The position numbers and the translations under genes are program-made. Source: Kiloniellaceae bacterium (GTDB taxonomy: Bacteria > Pseudomonadota > Alphaproteobacteria > Kiloniellales > J153). Taken from it: 64,000 bases of DNA. Location: contig JAJFGJ010000018.1 in assembly GCA_021776175.1 (NCBI GenBank), positions 1-64,000 on the forward strand, given 5' to 3'. Shown here in pieces: positions 27,315 through 36,083 of the stretch. A model generated the notes under the pieces. It did not search any database and had not been told where the DNA came from. It saw only the letters and a program-made list of their open reading frames with translations. Numbering within the stretch: position 1 is the stretch's first letter; every line of letters begins with the position of its first letter.

Positions 27315-27350
27315 GGAAATGTCCCGTATAAGCCTTATACCGAGGATCGC

Positions 27351-28472
27351 TCACGGCCGTGTGGCCGTGGCCGCCTCAAGTTCCAGAAGAGCCGTGATGA
27401 CAACCTGCTTGCGATCCAGGCTGGCCGCGCCCGCCTGGGCGGACAAGCGGGTGATTTTGTCCCATAGCGATAACCATCGCGCAAGTCCGGGGCCCGCCGC
27501 CAGACGGGCGCCAAGGGCCCCCTCGCCCGCCAGGATCTCCGGCGGCGGCAGGCCTTCCGCCGCCCCCCTGATCGTGCGGGCCAGCCACCAGATCAACAAC
27601 TCCATGCCGGTGCGAAAGGCGGTCTCGTCGCCGCCCTTGGCCAAGCGGTCGCCCAGGGCGTGGACCTTGACGACATCGAGCCGGGGTAAGCTCTCCAGAA
27701 CACTCAGGAGCTCGCGGTAAAGCTCCAGCCCGCCCCCGGCGGCGAGGTCCAGGGTACGGCCGATACTGCCTTCGCCCATGCGGACCAAAGCGGCCCTATC
27801 CTCAGGTTTGAGGCCGGGCTCGAAACGTTCCATGAGGCGCGCGGCCGTGGCTTCGCTCAGGGGCGCAACGGGCAGGTGGCAACAGCGCGAGCGGACGGTC
27901 GCCAGCAGGCTTCCGGGGGCATGGCTGACCAGCATCAGGACGGCCCGCTCCGGCGGTTCTTCCAAAACCTTCAGCAGCGCGTTGGCGGCATTGCGGTTCA
28001 AGTTATCGATCGAATCGACGACCACGACGCGCCAACCGCCCTCGCTCGAGGTCATACGCAGGAAATGGCCGATCTTGCGAACGTCGTCGACCAGGATCTC
28101 CCGCCTTGGCCGTCCGGTGCGCGGGTCGGCGCCAATCTCGAGGCTGCGCAGGTCCGGGTGGCCGCCGGCGGCGACACGGCGGAAGACATCGCTGGAAGGG
28201 TCCAGATAAAGACCACCGCCGGCTGCCGGGGCATCGCCAAAGAGATCGGCCCCCTGCCCGTCCGCCACGGTCTCGGCCAGGATAAAACGGGCGAAGCGGT
28301 AAGCCAGCGTCGCCTTGCCGATTCCGCGCGGGCCGCTCAACAACCAAGCATGGGGCAAGCGGCCCGAGCGAAAGGCCCGCAACAGGGTCGCCTCCGCCGC
28401 CTCGCGGTCGAGCAGTTCCGGATTCGCGCGCGGCTCTGGCGGACCGGTGTCGTCGTTATCCAGCATGGTCAC
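27351..28472 (-). CDS. holB: DNA polymerase III subunit delta'
   Basis: A 373-residue clamp-loader subunit of the AAA+ fold. LLSGPRGIGKATLAYRFAR is the P-loop region, VVVVDSIDNLNRNAANALLKVLEEPP is the Walker B/sensor segment, and LVSHAPGSLLATVRSRC is the SRC motif. The usual zinc-binding cysteines are not obvious, as in many alphaproteobacteria. The GTG start at 28472 overlaps the tmk stop (GTGA); ATG 28466 is a close alternative. Translation is probably coupled to tmk. Confidence 0.93.
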   Translation of the reverse strand: MTMLDNDDTGPPEPRANPELLDREAAEATLLRAFRSGRLPHAWLLSGPRGIGKATLAYRFARFILAETVADGQGADLFGDAPAAGGGLYLDPSSDVFRRVAAGGHPDLRSLEIGADPRTGRPRREILVDDVRKIGHFLRMTSSEGGWRVVVVDSIDNLNRNAANALLKVLEEPPERAVLMLVSHAPGSLLATVRSRCCHLPVAPLSEATAARLMERFEPGLKPEDRAALVRMGEGSIGRTLDLAAGGGLELYRELLSVLESLPRLDVVKVHALGDRLAKGGDETAFRTGMELLIWWLARTIRGAAEGLPPPEILAGEGALGARLAAGPGLARWLSLWDKITRLSAQAGAASLDRKQVVITALLELEAATATRP

Positions 28473-29107
28473 GGCAGCGATATGCCCAAGTGCTTGGACA
28501 CCTTGTTACGTAAAGCGGCTTGAACCGCGTCGACGCCGCCGGAGGCATCAACGAGGACACGTCGTTCGGGGGCGCGTTTGGCCATATCGTGAAAGGCGTC
28601 CCGCAACTTTCGGTGGAAGGCCGCGCCCATGCGTTCGTAACGGTCCTCGCCGCCGTGCCGCGTGGCCGCGCGCGCCAGGCCGGCCTCCACCTCCAGGTCC
28701 AGTATCAAGGTCAGGTCGGGCGTGAAATCGCCGAGCGTCAGCTTGGCCAGGGTCTCTACCGCATCGCGGCCCAGTCCTTGGGCGTAGCCCTGATACGCCA
28801 TGGTCGAATCCACGAAACGATCGGACAGCACCCAAGTCCCCGCGTCGAGCTTGGGCAGAATCGTTTTCTGGACGTGATCGCGGCGGGCGGCGAAGTGCAG
28901 AAGCGCCTCGCTCATGGCGTCCCATCGATCCGCCGCGCCGGAAACCAGCAGCTTGCGGATCTCTTCGGCGCCGGGGCTGCCTCCGGGCTCGCGCGTCGTA
29001 TGAACGCTCAATCCGGTGCCGCGCAAAGCCTCGGCCAGCAGGGAAATCTGGGTCGACTTCCCCGCGCCCTCGCCGCCTTCCAGGGTTATGAATTTACCTC
29101 GTGTCAT
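28469..29107 (-). CDS. tmk: Thymidylate kinase
   Basis: A 212-residue dTMP kinase for dTTP synthesis. P-loop GGEGAGKSTQ (about 9-18), the dTMP-contacting TTREPGGSPGAEEIR, the DR motif in VLSDRFVDSTMAYQG, and a lid region containing ARAATRHGGEDRYERM. ATG 29107 (MTRGKF) is chosen because the family begins just before GKFITLEG; the in-frame ATG at 29143 adds a leader that the family lacks. Overlaps holB. Confidence 0.94.
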   Translation of the reverse strand: MTRGKFITLEGGEGAGKSTQISLLAEALRGTGLSVHTTREPGGSPGAEEIRKLLVSGAADRWDAMSEALLHFAARRDHVQKTILPKLDAGTWVLSDRFVDSTMAYQGYAQGLGRDAVETLAKLTLGDFTPDLTLILDLEVEAGLARAATRHGGEDRYERMGAAFHRKLRDAFHDMAKRAPERRVLVDASGGVDAVQAALRNKVSKHLGISLP

Positions 29108-29208
29108 GGCGTCACTTTGCCGGGCCGGCACACCTGCCGTCAAACAGAGAGAACGGGGCTAGGCATGGACCCAATTGACGCACCGGTCCGGCTGCTTCAG
29201 AAAGGGTC

Positions 29209-30369
29209 ATGAGCAAGTCCCCCAAGGCCATATCCGCCAACGGGCGAAACCTGTTTGCCGCCTTCGCCGCCATAAGCGTTTTCGGCTTCGCCTTCGGTAT
29301 GTCTTACCCATTGTTGTCGCTGATCCTGGAAGCGCGCGGCGTATCGCCGGAGCTGATCGGTATCAATTCGGCCATGGCGCCGATCGGCATCCTATTGTCG
29401 GCTTCGATTATTCCGATCGCGGCGCGCAAATTCGGAACCCGAAATCTGGCCGTCGTCGCCGCCCTGCTAACCGCGGTGTTGTTCATTTGCTTCAAGGCTT
29501 TCGACCGGCTCGATGTTTGGTTCATATTGCGGCTGTTGCAGGGCATGACGGTCGCGACTTTGTTTGTGCTCAGCGAAACCTGGATCGTTAAATTTTCCGA
29601 CAGCAAGCGGCGCGGCCGGATCGTCGCGGTTTACGGCAGCGTCATGTCGGCCAGTTTCGGTGCCGGACCGGCACTGATATCCTGGATCGGCATCGACGGC
29701 TGGCTGCCGTTCGTGGTCGGAACGACGGTGATCGTGCTTGGCATCGCCCCGCTGTTCCTGGTCAAGGACGATATGCAGCAGGCGCCCCATGAAACCCGAA
29801 CCTCGGGCGTGTTTTCGTTTATGGCAAAGGCACCCATGCTGCTGGCCGCGGTCGGCGTGTTCGCTATTTTCGATGCCGCGACGCTATCCCTGTTGCCGGT
29901 ATATGGGCTACTCATCGGGCTGGATGTGGTTACGGCAACCAACGCCCTGACCGCTTTGATCGTCGGCAATGTGATCTTGCAGTTTCCGATTGGCTGGCTG
30001 GCGGATAATTTTCCCAAACGTGGCGTGATGTTGACGCTGGCCTCGATCACGGCGGTTTTGTTGGCGCTCTTACCGCAAGTCATGGGCGAATGGACGATGT
30101 GGCCCGTGCTGCTGTTAGCGGGGACCAGCGGCTACGGCATCTATACAGTCGGGCTTGCCGCTCTCGGCGAACGATTCGAGGGCGATGAACTCATCGCGGG
30201 CAATGCCGCTTTCGCAAGCATGTGGGGCGTCGGCGCGCTGATTGGCTCGGTCATCGCGGGCTGGGCCATGGCCGGCTTCGGGCCTCATGGTTTCCCGTAC
30301 ATTTTGGCCGCATGTTTCCTGATGCTTGCGGCAGCCATGATTTGGCGCACCACGACATTGCGCGAGTAA
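29209..30369 (+). CDS. MFS transporter
   Basis: A 386-residue polytopic membrane protein with about 12 hydrophobic helices. The major-facilitator loop-2 signature is relaxed (IPIAARKFGTRNL). LLQGMTVATLFVLSETWIVKFSDSKRRGRIVAVYG, between helices 4 and 5, is typical of the YcaD/YfcJ-type drug or sugar efflux group. A central hydrophilic loop lies near 190-205. It is transcribed against its neighbours and splits the dac-tmk order common in alphaproteobacteria, so it may have been inserted there. Substrate unknown. Confidence 0.82.
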   Translation: MSKSPKAISANGRNLFAAFAAISVFGFAFGMSYPLLSLILEARGVSPELIGINSAMAPIGILLSASIIPIAARKFGTRNLAVVAALLTAVLFICFKAFDRLDVWFILRLLQGMTVATLFVLSETWIVKFSDSKRRGRIVAVYGSVMSASFGAGPALISWIGIDGWLPFVVGTTVIVLGIAPLFLVKDDMQQAPHETRTSGVFSFMAKAPMLLAAVGVFAIFDAATLSLLPVYGLLIGLDVVTATNALTALIVGNVILQFPIGWLADNFPKRGVMLTLASITAVLLALLPQVMGEWTMWPVLLLAGTSGYGIYTVGLAALGERFEGDELIAGNAAFASMWGVGALIGSVIAGWAMAGFGPHGFPYILAACFLMLAAAMIWRTTTLRE

Positions 30370-30391
30370 TGGCGGCTGAAAGACCGTGCCC

Positions 30392-31540
30392 CTACGAAGC
30401 GCCGAAAATGAGGAACTTGAGAGCCGCGGCCAGGCGGCCGAACATGCCGAGGCGCTCAACCGCCGCCCCTGCTTGAAGCGGAATTTCGACCGCCGCCGTG
30501 CCGGGCGCCGACACGACCAGTTTCGCGACCACCTGGCCGGCTTCTATCGGCGCCGGGATAGGCGATTCATAGACGACCTTTACCTTCATTTTATTGCGTG
30601 CGGCGCGCGATAACGTCACCGTCAAGCCATCCGGCGCGACCAGGGGAACGGTTGCTTTTTCACCCAGCCAAACCAGCGCTTCATCGACGGTCCCGCCCTT
30701 TTCGACGAGCGGGTAGTTCTCGAACTCGCGAAAGCCCCAAGCCATGATTCGCGCCGATTCCTCGGAACGCTCGCGCTGGCTCGACATGCCGTTCAAAACC
30801 ATGATAAGGCGGCGGCCGCCTTGGACCGCCGAGGCGGTGAGGCCATAGCCCGCTTCTTGCGTATGCCCGGTTTTAAGACCGTCGGCGCCGACCGATTTGA
30901 ATAGCAAGGGATTGCGATTCGATTGCCGGATATCGCTCCAAGTGAATTCGGTTTCGGAAAAATAGTCGTAGTATTCCGGAAACTCCTCGATAATTCGGCC
31001 GGCCAGGATCACTAGGTCGCGCGGCGTCATCCATTGGTTCGGATCGGGCCACCCGGTCGCATTGGCGAAGTGGCTGTTGGTCATCCCGATCTCGCGCGCG
31101 CGTTGGGTCATGGCCTCGGCGAAAGCTTCCTCGGTACCGGCGAGGCCTTCCGCCAGAACGATGCAGGCGTCGTTCCCCGACTGCACGATCACGCCGCGCA
31201 ACAGGTCTTCGACCCGAACCTTGGTGTTGACCCTCACGAACATTTTCGAGCCGCCCATCTTCCAGGCCTTCTTGCTGACCGGAAGCTCGTCGTCGAGCGA
31301 TAGACGCCCGTCTCTCAGCCTCTCGAAGACCATGAATACGGTCATGATCTTGCTCATGGAGGCCGGCGGCATGGGGGTGTCGGGATCCTTTTCCAGCAAG
31401 GATGTGCCGGTCGCCAGATCGATTAGCAGGGCCTCTCGCGCCTTGGTTTCCAAAGCCCCGGCCGGGTACGGCACGCCGATGAGCCATATGGCGGCGAGGA
31501 AAAGAACGCCGGCTGCAAGTCGCGGTAAAATTTTTATCAT
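30392..31540 (-). CDS. D-alanyl-D-alanine carboxypeptidase (PBP5/DacC type)
   Basis: A 382-residue periplasmic serine DD-peptidase that trims peptidoglycan stem peptides. A Sec signal (about 8-27) is followed by the penicillin-binding motifs: SMSK (SxxK, near 62), SGN (near 123) and KTG in GLKTGHTQEAGYG. The C-terminal PBP5_C beta domain and a final hydrophobic/amphipathic anchor (GRLAAALKFLIF) complete the family layout. ATG 31540 directly precedes the signal peptide; an upstream in-frame start at 31687 would overlap rlpA. Adjacent cell-wall genes (rlpA, an MltB-like gene) suggest a shared role. Confidence 0.92.
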   Translation of the reverse strand: MIKILPRLAAGVLFLAAIWLIGVPYPAGALETKAREALLIDLATGTSLLEKDPDTPMPPASMSKIMTVFMVFERLRDGRLSLDDELPVSKKAWKMGGSKMFVRVNTKVRVEDLLRGVIVQSGNDACIVLAEGLAGTEEAFAEAMTQRAREIGMTNSHFANATGWPDPNQWMTPRDLVILAGRIIEEFPEYYDYFSETEFTWSDIRQSNRNPLLFKSVGADGLKTGHTQEAGYGLTASAVQGGRRLIMVLNGMSSQRERSEESARIMAWGFREFENYPLVEKGGTVDEALVWLGEKATVPLVAPDGLTVTLSRAARNKMKVKVVYESPIPAPIEAGQVVAKLVVSAPGTAAVEIPLQAGAAVERLGMFGRLAAALKFLIFGAS

Positions 31541-31613
31541 GATGGGTGCGGGTCCGTGTCGGTCAGGCGGAATTGCGTGTGCGCGGGTGTACCGCCGCAC
31601 TAGGGTCTCGGTA

Positions 31614-32591
31614 TCAATCCACGACCACGGTGGCGGAAGAGTGGCCGTTGACAAGCAGAAGTTCCAGCAAGCGATCGGCGGATTCAACGGTGGCTACCGG
31701 TCCTAGCTGGACGCGGAAGAACTGCGTGTCCTCCACCATGGCGCTCGCGATGCGCACATTGCCTAGTTGCGAGAGCTGTGCGCGCAGGCGGTTGGCGTTG
31801 TTGAAATTCGTGAAAGCGCCCGCCTGAACGTAAATCTCGCTGCTCCCTATGGGCCGGCTTAAGGACACGGTTGAAACCGTGCCGTCCAATTTTAGCGCCA
31901 CGCCATTGCGATCCGGAAGCGCCAACGCGGTCTGGCTGGCGGAGGGATTGTCGGCCAAGGTCGGCGCCACGCTGCCCGGCAAGGGTTCCGCCGTGACCGC
32001 GATCGTGGGAACCGCATCCGGGGCGTCTTTCGCCGCTTCGTCCGACAGGGCCGCCGATGCGACGCGGCGGGTTTCATCGCCGACAATCTCGACCAGAACC
32101 TTTGCCGTTCCTTCGCGCACGAAGCCCAGCAGTTCGGCCCCGCGCCGGGTCAGATCGATAATTCGGCTGCGCGCGAAGGGCCCCCGGTCATTGATCCGCA
32201 CTTTGATCGAGCGGCCGGTATCCAGATTCGTGACCCGCACGATCGAAGGCATGGGCAAGGTTCTGTGCGCCGCGGTCAAGTCGTTTTGGTTGTAGACTTC
32301 GCCGTTGGCCGTGACTCTGCCGTTGAAACCGGGGCCGTACCACGAGGCGATGCCGGTTTCGCGGTAATCGGGATCTTCCTTGGGATAATACCAAGTTCCC
32401 GCGATCCGATACGGCGAGCCGATCTTGTAGATGCCTGAGGTCCCCGTCACCGGAGCCCCGGGCGTGGTGCTCCACGATACGTCACCGCCGCTCGCGCGCT
32501 TGGGAACGCTCGGCTCCGGCTGGGCACAGGCACCAAGGCCAAGGACCACCGCCGCGCAGGCTGCCGCGTGTTTAAAGTTCCAGTGAATCAT
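31614..32591 (-). CDS. rlpA: RlpA-family septal lytic transglycosylase/lipoprotein with SPOR domain
   Basis: A 325-residue outer-membrane lipoprotein. The lipobox LGLGAC (acylated Cys near 22) ends the signal peptide. The double-psi barrel follows with GIASWYGPGFNGRVTANGE (catalytic Glu), LPMPSIVRVTNL and VRINDRGPFARSRIIDL (catalytic Asp). A C-terminal SPOR domain (about 253-325, EIYVQAGAFTNFNNANRLRAQL) binds denuded septal glycans. ATG 32591 is the start beside the signal peptide. RlpA cleaves glycans that lack stem peptides, which suits the neighbouring carboxypeptidase gene. Confidence 0.92.
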   Translation of the reverse strand: MIHWNFKHAAACAAVVLGLGACAQPEPSVPKRASGGDVSWSTTPGAPVTGTSGIYKIGSPYRIAGTWYYPKEDPDYRETGIASWYGPGFNGRVTANGEVYNQNDLTAAHRTLPMPSIVRVTNLDTGRSIKVRINDRGPFARSRIIDLTRRGAELLGFVREGTAKVLVEIVGDETRRVASAALSDEAAKDAPDAVPTIAVTAEPLPGSVAPTLADNPSASQTALALPDRNGVALKLDGTVSTVSLSRPIGSSEIYVQAGAFTNFNNANRLRAQLSQLGNVRIASAMVEDTQFFRVQLGPVATVESADRLLELLLVNGHSSATVVVD

Positions 32592-32680
32592 TTTCTCGCA
32601 GGTGCCAACTCGAGTCGCGAAGAATACTGCCATTTTCTCGATATGTTTCCAAGGATCGGGGCTGTGATCGTTTCGGGCGA

Positions 32681-33964
32681 TCAATCGCCGCGCCCAGCGC
32701 CGGAAGCGGATTCGCGCAAGGCATCCAAAATCTCATAAGTGGGATATCCGTCCGCCGCCAAGCCGGACTTGCGCTGGTAACCTTTCAGGGCCGCACGGGT
32801 TTGGGCGCCGACCACGCCGTCCGGTGTGCCGGGGTCGAAGCCTAAGGAGGCCAGCAAGGTTTGCATGGTCTCGACATCGGCGCGGCGCAGTGGTTTTTCG
32901 GAGGCGGGCCGCGTCGCCGTCAGGCCCGGCGACCCCGCTATCCGGTCCGCCAAGTGGCCGACTGCAATGGCATATAGAATCGAACGATTCCAACGCATTA
33001 TTGAATGAAAGTTGCTGTAAATCATGAAGACCGGCCCCAGGTGGCCACCGGGAAGAATGATGGCCGCCTCCAGGTCCGCGAGCGGCAAATCGCCGCCGTC
33101 CGCGCGGCGCACGCCCAAGTCCTGCCAGGTCGCGATCCGCTTGCGTGTTTTCAAGTCCGCCAGATCGAAATCGAAACCCGCCGGCAGCCGCACCTCCCGG
33201 CCCCAGGTTTTGTCGCCGCGCCAGCCGATCGCGGCCAGATAGTTGGCGGCCGAGGCGAAGACATCGGGCAAGCTGTTCCAGAGATCCCGGCGCCCGTCGC
33301 CGTCGAAATCGACCGCGTGGCGCCTGAAGGTCGAGGGGATGAACTGGACCTGGCCCATGGCCCCGGCCCAGGAACCCTGCATGGCCTCGGCCGAGATGTG
33401 GCCTTTGTCGATAATGCGTAGCGCGTCCAGAAGCTGGGCCCGGAAGAATTTACCCCGCCGCTCGTCGAAGGCCAGAGTCACCAGGGCGCGGACCACGGAA
33501 AAGCCGCCCGTATAGTCGCCAAAGTTACTTTCCAAGGCCCAGAACGAGACCAGAAACCTGGGCTGCACGCCGTATCGCGCTTCGACCCGGGCCAACAGGT
33601 CGCCATGGGTGGCCAGCAGGCGGCGGGCACGCTTAACCCGTTCCGGCGTGACCCGCTTGTCGAAGTAGGCCCAGAAGGTCTGCGTGAACTCGGGCTGCTT
33701 GCGGTCGAGATCCGTCACCCGTTCAATCGGCTCGACGCCGGTCAGGGCGGTGTCGAGAGTCGCCTGGGAGATGCCAGCGCTCAGGGCCTCTTGCTTCAAC
33801 GCCCGCATCCAGGCCCCGAAATCGGGAGTTTGAGCACTGGCCGGAACCGCGATGGCGAGCGCGAAAGTCATCGCCACGGCCACGGTGCACCGCTGAATAA
33901 CATCAACGGCGAACCGCCGGATTAGATCAACGGCGCACCGCCGGATTAGGTCAACAAGATACAT
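32681..33964 (-). CDS. MltB-type lytic murein transglycosylase with peptidoglycan-binding domain
   Basis: A ~427-residue periplasmic enzyme. A signal sequence (AMTFALAIAVPASAQ, cleavage after ASA) precedes the SLT_2 domain, whose catalytic Glu is in ALESNFGDYTGGFSVV. Conserved AGAMGQVQFIPSTFRRHAVDFDGDGRRDLW follows. The C-terminal PG_binding_1 domain (about 365-420) has LLASLGFDPGTPDGVVGAQTRAALKGYQ. The n-region is odd: three 24-bp tandem units encode VDLIRRCA-like repeats before the hydrophobic core. ATG 33964 covers the repeats; ATG 33871 would skip them but leave a weak signal peptide. Confidence 0.88.
   Translation of the reverse strand: MYLVDLIRRCAVDLIRRFAVDVIQRCTVAVAMTFALAIAVPASAQTPDFGAWMRALKQEALSAGISQATLDTALTGVEPIERVTDLDRKQPEFTQTFWAYFDKRVTPERVKRARRLLATHGDLLARVEARYGVQPRFLVSFWALESNFGDYTGGFSVVRALVTLAFDERRGKFFRAQLLDALRIIDKGHISAEAMQGSWAGAMGQVQFIPSTFRRHAVDFDGDGRRDLWNSLPDVFASAANYLAAIGWRGDKTWGREVRLPAGFDFDLADLKTRKRIATWQDLGVRRADGGDLPLADLEAAIILPGGHLGPVFMIYSNFHSIMRWNRSILYAIAVGHLADRIAGSPGLTATRPASEKPLRRADVETMQTLLASLGFDPGTPDGVVGAQTRAALKGYQRKSGLAADGYPTYEILDALRESASGAGRGD
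33886..33957. repeat. Three 24-bp tandem repeats in the transglycosylase leader
   Basis: Units at 33886-33909, 33910-33933 and 33934-33957 differ at several positions but share CACCGC/AACCGC…ATCAACGG. On the minus strand they encode eight-residue copies reading VDLIRRCA, VDLIRRFA and VDVIQRCT. In-frame 24-bp units can expand or contract without a frameshift, so leader length may vary between strains. Confidence 0.8.
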
Positions 33965-34088
33965 TCGATCACTCGGGCTAGATTCTCGGAAATATGTGGC
34001 ACGGCAGCGGTTTAACGCGCAATGCCCATGCCGCCGCGCGGATGGTTGATTTTGCCTGCCCTCCCCCCAAGGATTCATTAACCGACTT

Positions 34089-34901
34089 TCAGGAGCCCGG
34101 CTTGGGGGCCGGATAAAGCGTGGCGGTCCAGCCCATGACCCGATAGGCGGCCAGTCCGGCCCATTCATGCAGACCCAGGCCGAGCCGGTGCAAGCCGCCG
34201 GCCAAGCTGAAACCGAGCCTGCCCCGCCCCGGCCCCGAGGTCTGGTAATCGACCGGGTATGGCGCCACGTTCCATCCGGCGGCGCGGAACACCCCCATCG
34301 CGCGCGGCATGTGAAAGGCCGACGTAACCAGGAGCCAGACCCCGCCCGGCGGCGCCCCGGCCAGGCGCTTCGAGTAGACGGCGTTTTCGTGGGTGTTGCG
34401 CGAATCGCGCTCGAGCAGCACGCGCCCGGGATCGATTCCCAAATCGGCCATGATCTCAGGCACGAAGTCGCTTTCCCGGATGTCCTGATCGCGCGGAGAG
34501 CCGGAACCGCCGGTGAAGATCAGACGCGCATCCGGGAAGCGGCGCGCCAAGTCGGCGAAGGCGATCATCCGCTCCGCGTATTCGCCGAGTTGCGCCGTGC
34601 CCCGGTCGGCGGAGCGGCGCAGATGAAGGGCGCCGCCAAGCGCAATAATACCCGCCACCCTTTCGGGCAAGACCGACGGCGCGGGAAACCGCTCCTCCAA
34701 AGGCACGGTCACCCACGACCCCATGGGCAGGATGGCCACGGCCAGCATAACGCCAAGCGCCGCTCCAAGAACAATCCGGCCAAGACGGCGAACCCGCGCC
34801 CAGGGCGCGAAGCCCGCCAGGTATCCGCTCAGCAAACCAAGCACCAGCAGATTGCCGGGGCTGAACAAGAACCAGAATATCTTCGACAAGATGAAGGCCA
34901 C
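34089..34901 (-). CDS. YdcF/ElyC-family DUF218 membrane protein
   Basis: A 270-residue protein with two N-terminal membrane helices (about 5-31 and 41-63), then a periplasmic DUF218 domain: GIIALGGALHLRRSADRG, LIFTGGSGSPRDQDI, ERDSRNTHENAVYS and VTSAFHMPRAMGVFR. ElyC/YdcF proteins influence envelope polysaccharide or lipid-carrier metabolism, consistent with the nearby murein genes; biochemical activity is not settled. ATG 34901 opens just before the first helix. It ends 124 bp before the transglycosylase start on the same strand. Confidence 0.82.
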   Translation of the reverse strand: MAFILSKIFWFLFSPGNLLVLGLLSGYLAGFAPWARVRRLGRIVLGAALGVMLAVAILPMGSWVTVPLEERFPAPSVLPERVAGIIALGGALHLRRSADRGTAQLGEYAERMIAFADLARRFPDARLIFTGGSGSPRDQDIRESDFVPEIMADLGIDPGRVLLERDSRNTHENAVYSKRLAGAPPGGVWLLVTSAFHMPRAMGVFRAAGWNVAPYPVDYQTSGPGRGRLGFSLAGGLHRLGLGLHEWAGLAAYRVMGWTATLYPAPKPGS

Positions 34902-35041
34902 CCACGGATTCTAGAATTACCCCGCGAGTCGGAACAACGCCCGCGCCACCGATTGGCGGGCGGCGGTCTTTGAGCTATTCCCTAATTTCTGGACTGATTC
35001 TCACCTAGATTAAGCTACTCACCGGGCCTGCCGATCGGGTT

Positions 35042-35480
35042 TCATGTTCCACTCGTTACGCTATCGGTCCCGCCGCGAGTGTGCGCGAGATAGGCCAAGC
35101 GCCCAGAGGCGATGTCGTAACTCGCAGCCGTGCCGACGCCGTTGGGGAAAGTAATCCCGGCCGGGCGGTCGGCGGCGGCGTAGGTCAGATCGATGTCCCC
35201 ACCCACCGGCGGGGTCAACTTGGTCAAGCGCCCAAGCGGATCGTAGGCATAGCCGTTGGTGCCGCCCCAAGGCCCGGCATCGTCGCAGAGGATAACGCGG
35301 TCGCCAAGAGGCGCGGGCTACGTCCAAACAGTCTCTAATCGTGTGCCGTATTGCAAGACCTGACCCCGCTATCGCGCAGGCCGTAGTAGCCATAGGCGAA
35401 GCTGGCGAGATCGGCCCCGCCGCGAGTGTGGGCGAGGTTGGCCAGGCGCTCGAGATTGGCGATCGTCTATCGGTACGAGC
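35042..35480 (-). pseudogene. RHS/YD-repeat protein remnants
   Basis: Two decayed pieces. At 35042-35311 the minus strand reads DRVILCDDAGPWGG, then GYAYDPLGRLTKLTPPVGG and SYDIASGRLAYLAHTRGG, and stops. At 35369-35480 it reads IANLERLANLAHTRGGADL and then FAYGYYGLRDSG. These are YD/RHS repeats. Both contain the same LAHTRGG segment, so they are duplicated parts of one ancestor. The second piece ends exactly at the repeat at 35348-35365. They are remnants of an RHS gene related to the one at 37.6-38.9 kb. Confidence 0.75.
35348..35365. repeat. 18-bp breakpoint repeat, copy 1
   Basis: ATTGCAAGACCTGACCCC lies at the exact edge of the RHS fragment. A copy with one mismatch (ATTGCAAGACATGACCCC) is at 38878-38895, at the N-terminal break of the other RHS remnant. 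Motifs of this kind are often found next to RAYT and IS200-like elements. Confidence 0.7.
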
Positions 35481-35490
35481 GGACTCTCAG

Positions 35491-35946
35491 TTATCTATGA
35501 GATTTCAGCAAACTCTCGAAATTCTCAGAAAGGCGAAGATTGAATTTGGCCCTATCAAGAGAAACAGTATTCAACTCTGAAGAAAGAGGAATGCCGTTCG
35601 GCGATACAAGGCGATACTCAACCTGGTCGAACGGCTCCTGGTCTGTGGAAAGCGCGTGAAAGACACATACGCTGGGGCCTCTATGCTCAAGCACTTCAAT
35701 CCAAGAATAGGAGCCGTAGTCCTCAAGTAACATGTCATAGGCTGGGATCTTGAACTCATCCAAAAAACCTTCTGGGAATTCCCAACGTAAGCTCTCTATC
35801 ACCAGCGCGTCATATAACGCCGTCGCAATATTGTCCCAATCATCGTAAGCATCTGGCCTTCGCCATGGAATGTCTGCCGCTTGAACCGCAGGCAAGACTC
35901 CTAGGAGTGCGTCGCGAAAATTTCCTATAACACTTGCTGCAGTCAT
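35491..35946 (-). CDS. Orphan protein in the RHS region, possible immunity protein
   Basis: A 151-residue protein of no family I recognise, acidic and soluble-looking (WDNIATALYDALVIESLRWEF, LLEDYGSYSWIEVLEHRG). It is visibly AT-richer than the flanking housekeeping genes. It lies between RHS remnants on the same strand, which is where polymorphic-toxin loci keep cognate or orphan immunity genes. ATG 35946 has a purine-rich AAGTGAAGA upstream; GTG 35955 adds three residues. The immunity role is inference from position only. Confidence 0.5.
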   Translation of the reverse strand: MTAASVIGNFRDALLGVLPAVQAADIPWRRPDAYDDWDNIATALYDALVIESLRWEFPEGFLDEFKIPAYDMLLEDYGSYSWIEVLEHRGPSVCVFHALSTDQEPFDQVEYRLVSPNGIPLSSELNTVSLDRAKFNLRLSENFESLLKSHR

Positions 35947-36083
35947 TTTCTTCACTTGAGTACCTCATTGAGTAGATCAAGTTCCTCGGGAGTTGGTGGC
36001 CGGTCTGGATCGCGGCCTCGACCGGGTCTGATGGGTACCGTTCTTTTTTTAGTTATGTCAAGAATCACTCGGCCCCTATTGGT

